From: Didymodactylos carnosus
Lineage: Eukaryota > Rotifera > Eurotatoria > Philodinida > Philodinidae
Assembly: GCA_905250885.1 (NCBI GenBank)
Contig: CAJNOQ010002011.1
Coordinates: 1 to 26,929, forward strand
DNA length: 26,929 nucleotides
Direction of reading: 5' to 3'
How positions within the stretch are numbered: position 1 is the first letter of the stretch; the number at the start of each line of letters is the position of its first letter. Under the pieces are notes generated by a model. The model had not been told where the DNA came from. It did no database searches and saw nothing but the letters and a program-made list of their open reading frames with translations. The translations under genes and the position numbers were made by a program. Below, piece by piece: positions 1-9,271 of the stretch.

Positions 1-305
1 GAATATGACTAAAGAAATATTATCGTTTTAACTTTACATCCCCTTAAACGTCTCTATTGTCTTGGAAATGAAAATTACAATTTTCGAAACGTCGACTAAA
101 AAAAAATATTTCATATTCTCATTAAATAAATAAATCTAAAAGCAGCTGCTATTATTATTTTATCAATTCTAAAAGGACGGGGGGTCGATAAGAGGCAAAA
201 TCAGATGAATAAAATCATTTTTATGTGCCACCATAGGACAAATATCGAGATAACTGCCACGTATTTGTCCAATATATCATGAAGGCAAACCTTTAAAATA
301 ATGTG

Positions 306-354
306 CTATAGCTCATTTTGTAGTCCGTGAAATTCTCTATCGAACGGTATATGA
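306..354. repeat. Direct repeat, copy 1 (inside the MITE-like element)
   Basis: This stretch of about 49 bp recurs in the same orientation at 486-532. Both copies run from ctata through a ccgtgaaatt core to tctatcgaacggtatatga. The copies differ by a 2-bp indel and a few substitutions. Confidence 0.75.
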
Positions 355-485
355 AGTGGGGTGGTTAACGAGAAAATAAATGGATAATTATAAAACATGG
401 ACGATATTGGCCTGTCGGTTTGCCGGGATGCTACAGAGTATTTTTGATATTAGACTACTCAGTCCCATTTTGTTCTGAATATTTT

Positions 486-532
486 CTATAGCATTTTGTG
501 GCCCGTGAAATTTTCTATCGAACGGTATATGA
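486..532. repeat. Direct repeat, copy 2 (inside the MITE-like element)
   Basis: Second copy of the direct repeat found at 306-354, about 180 bp downstream. It sits wholly inside the inverted-repeat element. Confidence 0.75.
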
Positions 533-836
533 TAATTGAGGCTTGCTCTAAGCGAAAGAGATGAAATAATGAAAATACTCTGAGTAAAGTTCATTTATTG
601 AAAGAAAAGTTTTGTTTCCCAGGAGGCACTGAAAAGGATTTTGAAGATCTAAAAATATGTTAGGATAAATCTCGGACAAAAACTATATCAAATCGGTTAA
701 TATAAACTTGATCTGTGAGGGGGGCGATTTTGCCTCTTATCGACCCCCGTCCTTTCTACCACTAAACAGATATAATATTTTATCTTAGCATTTGCAAGTA
801 TAAAAACAATCGATTAAGAATTTGAAGAGTTTACTG

Positions 837-842
837 TTTATT
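837..842 (-). promoter_or_regulatory. Probable poly(A) signal of TMEM120
   Basis: TTTATT on the plus strand reads AATAAA on the coding strand, about 65 nt past the TMEM120 stop codon. The position suits a polyadenylation signal, though the hexamer is common in AT-rich DNA. Confidence 0.45.
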
Positions 843-905
843 AAAGTTATAGATATATATTTCAATAGATAGGAAAAAAGCAAAATAAAAAACCTTGTTG
901 TACTG

Positions 906-3900
906 TTATTCAAATTTTGTTGATGTTGTCGTACTCTGAGAATTCATATTTTCTCTTCCTGTATCTGTTGAGGGTCGTGACAGACGATAATTTGATCCAC
1001 TACTCAATAGAGTTTTAAATGATTCATATTTTTGTTTTAAATATCGGCCTCGAAGTTTTCCTTGTTTCGTTTTTTCACGAAGTTTTGTTCGTAAAACACT
1101 CAATGTTGTGATCGTATTGCCACAAAATAGAACAAAAAATATAATGGCTAATACTCGAACTTGCCATTCATGAGTATATCTTGCATAAGATAAGGTCCAC
1201 AATGTGTAAGCATTATATAATTGAAATATATAGCCAGCTAATAAAAATGGAACAAGAAATGATAAACCACCTTAAATAAAATTTAAAAAAATAACAAACG
1301 CCATCTAGTACCTAAATTTGGAAAGATAATAGAATAAAGATAAGGTGCCCGCAATTCAAAAATACAGCACTATCTTAACTTTCGGTCGAAAGCTACGTAG
1401 TCATATAACCCTAACTGAGGTGATTCTGAATAAAGGGATGGGCACAATAGAGGACCCTCCGTATGATAGAAGACCCTTCCCTGTAACAAGATCCCTCGTG
1501 AACTCATAACGCAAAAACCACGTTAGAAGACCTGCTTCTTTTATCAATTTTTTTACCTAAAATATGTTGATTTTGGGGTTCAATCAAACACTAATCTTTG
1601 TGTTCGTCTTTTTTCTCAGCTGTTCCCAGGTCGAATTCATCCGATCGGATCCTGCCGGATCCTTTTAATTCAGGTGATTTCCGAAGATTGGACGCCCGAC
1701 CGGATCCGGAGATCGAAATCTGCTCAATTCCTTCGTGTTCCGATATTTTTTTCCTGAAGGATCCGGAGATCGAATGCGATATCCGGAACCAGGCGGATCC
1801 GTTAATTTTCGGTGACCGAAAATCGATGGATCCTGTGATATGCACTTTATTTTTTTTCTTTCTTTCCTGTGCGCATAATATATTCATCGTCTTGTTTCAC
1901 GACAGAAGCACTTTAAATACGATACTACAGAAAATGAAAAATGAGAAGTTGTTCTTCTCAAATTCTTAACAGTGTGAGTCATCGAAAATTAAAAATTTAA
2001 GACTTTTTAACCTCAAAATTGGTTACATTCTGCCAAATCCAGCGAAATCCGATTCATCGGCCGGAAGGTCCCAGAATATGCCGGAGAATGTCGGATCCGG
2101 TCGGATCTTTCTGACATCTTCCGGCACGGATTCCGAGCAACAGATTTCCGGCATAATCCGGTATGGTTGCTGCCGAATTTTACCCAATTCCGATAACTTT
2201 GGGTAGGATCCTGACGCCGGAATGGACGACCTGGGTTAGAGTGAATATACAGCTGCTAGACAAAAAGAAGTGTGTGCGTACACAGCTTTGTACACAGTGC
2301 GAACTCTCGATCAAGCGATTTCAGCTCAAAATCGACTTTTTTTAGGGACACTTTAGAAGACCCTCTTCAAGGTTGTGAGCACTAGGACGCGATATAAGAC
2401 CCGGGTCCTTTATTGCATCCATTCCTTTATCACCTTTTGATTCGAATTCGATCAAGTTTTTGGTAAGAAATCCTTAAAATGATAATGGTATATGTTTCGA
2501 AATTTTTCGTTGATTTTCATTTTTTGGTGAAAATCTCAGTAATTCTACGACGTGAAAATTCGAAAAAAACACAGGTGGTCGGCTAGGGTAAAAAAGTATA
2601 TCATTCGATTCGGTTTTCGACGCTAACTCCGAATATGGTATTTTTATTGCATAAAAAATGAGTTCTGATGGAGAAAATAGAGAATTATGGGCAGAATTCC
2701 GATTTTTTCGCTCCCGATTCAGAAAGAATGTACTTCCTCAGGAATGAAACAAATTTTTGGAAAAAGCGATGCGTACTTTTGTTTGCCTTTAAATGCTAAT
2801 TCGAATGGCGTATGACGATCGGAGAAAAGTTTCAAAACCAGGGAGGAGATAGGTTTGCGAGAGAGATACCTCATTTTGTCGAGCACTTACTCTTGTCAAA
2901 ATTGTGCAATACAGGTATTTTGTTTTTTGTGACTCAAAGGTACACGATTAGACTCAGTTTTTGATGGTGAATCCGAACATATCAAATTCGAAAAATTACA
3001 GTGAACAGAAGATGGCAAAATCTCAAGTTTTCTCAGAGAGATGCAAATCTTTTGTTCTATTGGTGCTCATAGTATTTTGAAGATTTCTCCCCGAAAACTT
3101 GATCGAATTCGAATCAAAAGGTGATATTCGGGATCAGCTCAGTTAGGGCTATCTGATTATGTAGCTTTCGACCGAAAGTTAAGATAGTGCTACATTTTTG
3201 AATTGCGGGCACCTCACTAATTAGAGTAAATTAGTTGTATATGTCGTTTCGTTTTCGATTTCTTATGAGCGTACAGAGTTTGGCCATCTTACCGAAATGT
3301 TAAACATAATTAAAAAATGTATTCTCCTACTTACGAAACATCCATGAATGAAATCCTTCAATTGTTATATCCATATCACGTGTTTCACCTAATGCACGTA
3401 AACGATACAAACATCCACGTTGATAATAAAATTGTAAAACCTATAGAAAAAGCAGTAAATGAAAAAAGTCTAATAAGATTATAATTAAATGTGTCTCCTA
3501 TTATTCAATTAGAGAATTAAAAATGCTTACTTACTTGTACAACACTTAGATAAAATGAAAAAACAAAAAATTGTGTTCTAAACTGATGATATGACTGCGA
3601 TTCTGGCCATGTTAATAAAATTCCCGTACAAACAGTAGCAATAAAATGATGTGCTCTCCACCATCCATTAATATTTGATCCATTAACAATCAATATTGAT
3701 TCTCGTATCGTCAATGTACAATAATACCACACTAATAGAAAATGAAATAGAGCATCTAATGCACGTACTTTAATATTTGCAATCCAAACAATAAATGAAT
3801 ATATCATGGTAATAATTGTTATAATAAATTTAAATTTTTCATATTCTTCTTTATATCTCCATTTATCTGATTTATTTAATATTGATACATCAACAGCACC

Positions 3901-4674
3901 TAGTATTACTCGTAAATATGAGTCTTTTCGTGGTAAAGTATCGGCAATACGATCTAAATATGAATGATGTAAATTTAATTGTTCACCAATTAATTGTAAA
4001 CGTTCAAGAGGTTTTAATGTTTGAATTTGATCTATTTCATCCATGGATAATGATGGTGTTAACACTGACTGTCGACCTTTTGAGGCTAAATCCGTGGTAG
4101 ATTGAGATTGTTTCAATTTTAATTTAAAATCAGACACTGATGTCGATATCGTTGTTGATGAAGTTGGTGTTGGTCGAGAAGTACTAAAATATATAAAAGA
4201 AGAATTTTAGTCATATATTCAATTATGATCATTACAGTAAGGAAATATGACATACATAAAAATAAAAATAAATTCTTACTCTGTCGTTGTTGTTGATAAT
4301 TTTGATCGTTGTTTAATAAGATGTTTAACGTCTTTTTGTATTTGTTTAATTTTTTTCATATAACGATCAAATTCTGTTCGATATTTCATTTTTAATTCTT
4401 CTACTTCATCCAGTTTTTGCACATATTCTTTATGTTGTGGTTCAAATATTTTTAATTGATTATCTAATTGTATCCAATCATCGTATAATTTATTAAAATC
4501 TTTATCTAATACATCTGATGACGTCTCTATTTGACTATTTTTACTTTGTTCTTGTTGTTTCTCAAATGTTACATCACTGTCACCAACTTTTGGTGTGATG
4601 GTAAAACGACGATTTTTAGCATGATTATCAGTCGTTGTTGTATTTTTAAGTCCTGTTTGACTGTCGTCAGTCAT
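906..4674 (-). CDS. TMEM120: Transmembrane protein 120 (TMEM120A/B family)
   Basis: A multi-pass membrane protein of the TMEM120 (TMPIT/TACAN) family, which is found in the nuclear envelope and ER. The family has been linked to adipocyte differentiation and reported to bind coenzyme A; an ion-channel role is disputed. Exons, minus strand: 4674-4280, 4183-3535, 3440-3335 and 1270-906. All junctions are GT-AG and in phase, giving 504 aa. Residues about 60-130 form a charged coiled coil. The family core starts near LPRKDSYLR (residue 215) and includes [13 protein letters not shown] (284-296) and GWW (305-307). It continues with [22 protein letters not shown] and the EWQV motif before the last membrane segments. 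Human TMEM120A has 343 aa; the excess here is a Ser/Thr-rich N-terminal part, an inter-coil linker and a polar C-terminal tail. Intron 3 (1271-3334) is over 2 kb because of a transposon-like insertion. Confidence 0.95.
1343..3214. mobile_element. DNA-transposon-like insertion in TMEM120 intron 3
   Basis: The ends are long terminal inverted repeats. Positions 1343 to about 1420 match the reverse complement of about 3137-3214 with few mismatches. Both begin aggtgcccgcaattcaaaaa and share ctttcggtcgaaagcta. The element fills almost the whole intron and leaves both splice sites intact. No transposase is recognisable; the longest open frame (1598-1969) is made of low-complexity repeats. Two further inverted matches lie inside (about 2400-2432 against 1428-1460, and about 2425-2480 against 3070-3125), so the insertion may be nested or rearranged. 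I see no clear target site duplication. The superfamily is unknown. Confidence 0.75.
1647..2211. repeat. GGATCC / CCGGA-rich degenerate repeat block
   Basis: This GC-richer block inside the intronic element holds eight GGATCC hexamers, at 1647, 1657, 1702, 1759, 1795, 1828, 2093 and 2206. Many are within longer ccggatcc or ggatccgga words, mixed with ttccgg and gccgga words. The unit is too degenerate for a fixed period. The open frames on both strands here are a by-product of this composition. Confidence 0.6.
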
Positions 4675-6871
4675 TTTATAATTAATACGTTAACAGATGA
4701 TTGCAAACTAAAATAAAAAGAAAAGAAAAACACTTATGTGATTTACTAATGATATATCCAAGCCATAAGATAACCCATTTCTTTTTCTTTTCAAAGTAGA
4801 AAATTAACGTACATTTCAAATTAAAATTAAATCAATTAAAAATAAGCAAGATCATTATATACAAGAGCAATTACCAGGTAAAAAACCTAATTCTGTTTAA
4901 TAATGAGGATATATAAAAAGTAAAATGATTAAATTCGAATTAATTGTCTTCTAATTAGGAAGTTTAGATCTTTGTCATAAAAGTTTTAAGAAAAATCAGA
5001 TGCAAGCAAGCAGCAAATTTTTATATCAATTATGTCACGAACAAAGATATTTGCAATCTTTCTGCCTATTGTTTGATATTAGATAAAATGATAATCAAAT
5101 GTAATAAGAAGCGATGTGTGCGAAAATTGGTATTCTGAAACTTTAAATTTAAATTCTATGAAGCTAAGTCCCTAAATTCTGTCGAAAAGTTTTTGCCAAC
5201 AAATCGGGCGTATAGAACAAATATTCTAGGCAAAAAATGCCTAGTGTCGGAACTGACTACAACATTTTTTTCATTTAATGAAATATTCCTGACGGTTAGA
5301 AATAGGAGAAAATGGTACTTGTCGTCCTTGTTGTGGAAAACTGAGAGACTTCTCGTTTTGTGTCCACAAATATCAGAGATGGACGAAAGTACAAAATTTG
5401 CTTTTTGGATCTTTTTAGTTGTGGAAAGGAATATATAAAGTACAGTGCTGGATAACTGAATATGCCTTTTAGTTCTTTTACTACGATTACTCCTTCTATG
5501 TATTCGGTAAAGCACAACTTCCGGTCAATTACACGTTGAATACAGACTGTATAAAGACTGAAAGGAGTAAAAGATTAAAAGACACTAAAAAGGCTAAGTG
5601 TATAACAGGATTAGAAAGGTAAAGCGATTAGAATATAAAACATTGGATTTCAGAAGTAGGAAATAGGTAGTTTATCGCATATGTCAAAAAAGATCTTCGG
5701 ACAAATTTTTGACAATTCTCCAGTACAGGAAACATTCATTCTACACGCCTGAGTTGTTTGCAAAAACTTTCCGAAGGTAACCAAAGACTTGGTATCATAG
5801 AGTTTGAATTTTTCAGAGCATTATCTTTCCATACACATCGTTTCTTATTGAAATTTCTTCCAGTCACTCGAATCAATTTTCGGATTGCCGACAAGCAAAA
5901 AAAAATTAAGAATACCAAGTGACTTAAACGTTTGGTTCCCACCATGATTCGATGCCAGTTATGGATATAAGTTTATTTTATGTTTGTAAAAAAACATCAC
6001 GGTTTTGTTCAATATTTATTACAGAAGAATAATGATCATAAGAAAAATATTTTGAAATACTATACAATCAACACGTCTAGCATTTTTGCTCAAAGACATC
6101 ATTAGTGCAAAGAAAATTTATTTTAAACAACACGTTCAACAGATTTTCTTTTTCCAAATAAAATCGCTCTTTCTCTCTCTCGTCTCAATTTTATCCTTTT
6201 CATCTAAATTAGCTTTAATCAGGGTGAGTAGAACTACTTGTAAACAAAAACGTTTAATCACCTTCACCTCTCTTTTAACATTTGAGGAAAAATTAGAGTC
6301 CATACACCAATTCTATTCTTCTTAAATATAAAAAACTAAAAGGATTTTTCTCTGATAATTCTACTTAAACTAAATGGATTTTAAAGTGAAGAAGAATCAT
6401 TTCTTACAAAAGAAAAAGAATTTTGAACAATGTTGACATAGAACTCATTGATAGTTTCATTTCAGACAAACATCTCAACTAAACCTAATTACTCTTATAT
6501 GACTATCATATATATAAAAAATCCGTCTTCTCGACGTTTTTTGTCAAAAAACAAAAAAAAAAAGAAGAAGCTATATTTGAAACAAGAAGATTGGCAAAAG
6601 CCACAGTTTCTATATCAGAGTGTTTTAGAAAAAAGTCACTATTAAATGGGTATCAAACTATTTTTTTTTTCAACTATTTCTCAATTTGATTCTTCTTCAA
6701 CTATCTATAATTCCCATTTAAAAACTATCATCGTCTTATTAAATCGATAGTGTTACTAAAAAATAGGAAAGAACGGCATTTGTATGATAGAAAACAAAAA
6801 AACAAAAAATAAATTGATTCATTCTTTTTTTCATATAAAATCAATTTTCAATATTCAAATTAATTAGTATT
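4675..6871. other. Divergent intergenic region, TMEM120 / VGAT
   Basis: This 2.2 kb spacer separates the start codons of two divergently transcribed genes, so it should hold both promoters. I see no recognisable gene. About 5156-5515 is open on both strands and about 5736-5945 on the minus strand, but neither translation resembles a family I know. From about 6400 the sequence is A- and T-rich with homopolymer runs. TATAAA at 6834-6839 lies 33 bp before the VGAT start codon and might be a TATA box, though such words are frequent in this DNA. Confidence 0.5.
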
Positions 6872-8733
6872 ATGGATGCTTTGAGAACAACAAAACAAGT
6901 TTTAATTCATCATTTACAACAAAAATTTCCCCTATCAAAACCGACCCAAATAACATCATATCAAAAGTTTGATACAAAATCGATAAGTTCAGAAACATTA
7001 TTATTATCAGCAACAATAACAAATCATGGCACAATTAATAATAAAAATACTACAGAATCATTTACGTCGTCGTCATATGAACCAATTCATGAATTTAATG
7101 ATAAAACAAAAAAGAATGGATTAACAGCACTAGAAGCAGCATGGAACGTTACTAATGCTATACAGGTAATACAGAACAAACTCTAAATCTACTCATTTGT
7201 ATAAGTTAGTTAATAAGGCTAATTAATCTAAGTGTATAAAAAGAGAGAAGATAATATCAAATTCATTCTTATTTCAAAAGAAAGAATCGATTAGTTGTTA
7301 GTTTTTTATATTAAACGTTAATCTTAAAGGAAATTACTATGTATATTGAAAATTTTAATATTTAGGGTATGTTTCTTGTTAGTTTGCCTTATACAGTTTA
7401 TCATGGTGGTTATTGGGCCTTATTGTCAATGATTGTTGTTGCTTGGATCTGCACTTATACAGGAGAAATCTTAATTGCATGTCTCTATGAAACTAATACA
7501 TCTGGCACGATAATAAAAGTACGACACTCATATGTGGCAATTGCCGAACATGTATGGGGTAAACGTTTTGGTGGTCGATTAGTTTTTATTGCACAAAATA
7601 TAGAACTACTAATGACATGTAAATATGAAAAATTTAGTTTTTAAATTTCTACACAGTTATATACTATATTCATTCTTTTTACAATTTCTAGGTATACTCT
7701 ATTTGGTATTAATGGGTGAATTATTAGCTGGTAGTTTTCCACAATTAAATATTCCTGTTCGTGTTTGGATATGTTTATCATGTTTATTTACAATACCCTA
7801 TTCATTTATAAAAAATTTAAGAATAATATCACGATTTAGTTTTGGAAATGCTATTGTCCATTTAATTATAAATATGATTATTATTCTCTATTGTTTATCA
7901 AAATCATCAACATGGAATTGGTCAAAAATTCAATTAAAAATTAATATACAATCATTTCCAACAACAGTAGGTTAGTTAAAAGTTATGAATATATTGTCTT
8001 AAAATTTGTTTATTTGAAAGTTAAAAAAAAACAAAAGATTTTTTTTATTTAAAATTTGTTTATGAAATTTTTAGGTATAATTGTATTTAGTTATACATCT
8101 CAAATTTTTCTTCCAACATTAGAAGATAATATGTTGTATCCATCTCAATTTAATAGCATGTTAATATTATCTCATATAATTGCATGTATATTTAAAACGG
8201 GTTTTGCTCTTATTGGATTTCTAACGTGGCAAGAATTAACGTCCGAAGTCATAACAAATAATTTACCAACAAAACAATTACGTATTCTAATTAATTTAAC
8301 ATTAGCCATTAAAGCTTTACTATCTTATCCATTACCCTATTTTGCTTCATGTGAACTTATATCTGATACATATTTTCGTAATAATCCATTTTCAACATGT
8401 TATCAACAAGATACCAAACAATGGAAATGGTGGGCAATTGTATTACGTATATTATTAATTGTATGTACATTAGCAATGGCATTGATTATTCCACATTTTG
8501 CACAATTAATGGGTCTAATTGGTTCAATAACTGGTGTCATGTTATCATTAATATGGCCATCATATTTTTATTTAAAATTAAAAGGATATCAATTAACATG
8601 GTCAACAATTGTATTCAATATTCTTATTATTCTATTTGGACTAGTATGTACATTAAGTGGTGTTATCGATTCCTCGAAAGAATTAGCAAAAAAATTTCAA
8701 TTAAAAGTGAATAATACTATACCACACACTTAA
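6872..8733 (+). CDS. SLC32A1: Vesicular inhibitory amino acid transporter (VGAT / UNC-47 type)
   Basis: This protein loads GABA and glycine into synaptic vesicles in exchange for luminal protons. It belongs to the SLC32 branch of the amino acid/auxin permease superfamily. Exons: 6872-7165, 7366-7618, 7692-7970 and 8075-8733; all introns are GT-AG and the spliced frame gives 494 aa (human VGAT: 525). A polar cytosolic N-terminus of about 85 residues precedes the first membrane segment at WNVTNAIQGMF (91-101). Family hallmarks follow: the YTGEILIACLYE and SYVAIAEHVWG regions, MTCILYLVLMGEL across the second splice site, and IIVFSYTSQIFLP (277-289). Later come KALLSYPLP and PHFAQLMGLIGSITG. Hydrophobic segments continue to near the C-terminus, in keeping with about 10-11 membrane passes. 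The gene appears complete and marks inhibitory neurons. A more distant SLC32/36-like paralogue is less likely given how closely these motifs match. Confidence 0.95.
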
Positions 8734-9271
8734 GATCTCTAATGTATATTTATATAATCAAAAACTATTTTTGTTCCCTTATATTCTAGGACTAGTATTT
8801 ATAAATACCCATTTTCTTTACAATAACTAATTCTTTACCACAATCGATTGCAAAATCAACATTTTAAATAAAAAAACAACATTTAAATACAGAAATACTT
8901 CTTCTTTGTACACGTCAAACACAGAATATAATCGAAAAAATACGTGACATTTTCAGAATCGATCAATACGTAGTGCGTCTATCGGCAAAACAGGAAAACG
9001 AGAATAAAAAAAGGAAGATAACTTAAAAACTATAAGTAGGAAATAGATGAATCAGATAAGATATTTCTTTCATATATTAAAGGAAAAAAAAAGAATACGT
9101 AGCCATTAAATACATTCTACGAAATTTTTTTTCTTTATTTTATTCCGTTTTATATTTAATACAAATACATAACAATAACAAAATTTTTTTATAGAACCAT
9201 ACGCATTTAATTAACAAGGATTTTTTAGAAAAATAACAAAATAATAATAAATTGTTTATTCTAGTAGCTTG
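8734..9271. other. Convergent spacer, VGAT / eIF3e pseudogene
   Basis: About 540 bp of AT-rich DNA between the VGAT stop and the last codon of the eIF3e relic. Apart from a likely VGAT poly(A) signal I see nothing specific here. Confidence 0.6.
8867..8872 (+). promoter_or_regulatory. Probable poly(A) signal of VGAT
   Basis: AATAAA, about 134 nt past the VGAT stop codon in an A-rich stretch. It is placed well for 3' end formation, but it is supported only by position and sequence. Confidence 0.4.

Larger units (their letters stand above)
172..755. mobile_element. MITE-like element with terminal inverted repeats
   Basis: Positions 172-202 and 726-755 are near-perfect inverted copies of about 30 bp (core ggacggggg, then tcgataagaggcaaaatc). 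They differ by one G in the G run. The trinucleotide CTA lies directly outside both ends (169-171 and 756-758), which fits a 3-bp target site duplication. The interior has no credible coding region. It carries a direct repeat of about 48 bp at 306-354 and 486-532, each copy ending in tatcgaacggtatatga. The size, short inverted ends and lack of coding capacity suggest a non-autonomous DNA transposon. A 3-bp duplication is typical of PIF/Harbinger elements, but their usual target is TWA, so the superfamily is not assigned. Confidence 0.7.

Noticed and set aside
1598..1969. Open frame of 123 codons inside the TMEM120 intron, also open on the other strand
   Set aside because: It lies in the GGATCC/CCGGA-rich repeat block, is built from recurring short peptides such as DPEIE, and resembles no protein family. 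Both strands are open because of the composition.
5156..5515. Open frames on both strands upstream of TMEM120
   Set aside because: Neither translation shows a recognisable domain, signal or splice structure. Overlapping frames open on both strands are more likely chance than a gene.
5736..5945. Minus-strand frame of 69 codons with a hydrophobic start resembling a signal peptide
   Set aside because: There is only one feature, no family resemblance and no supporting context.
8397..8714. Second-frame open reading stretch within the last VGAT exon
   Set aside because: It is a shadow of the transporter reading frame, which is strongly supported by family motifs.
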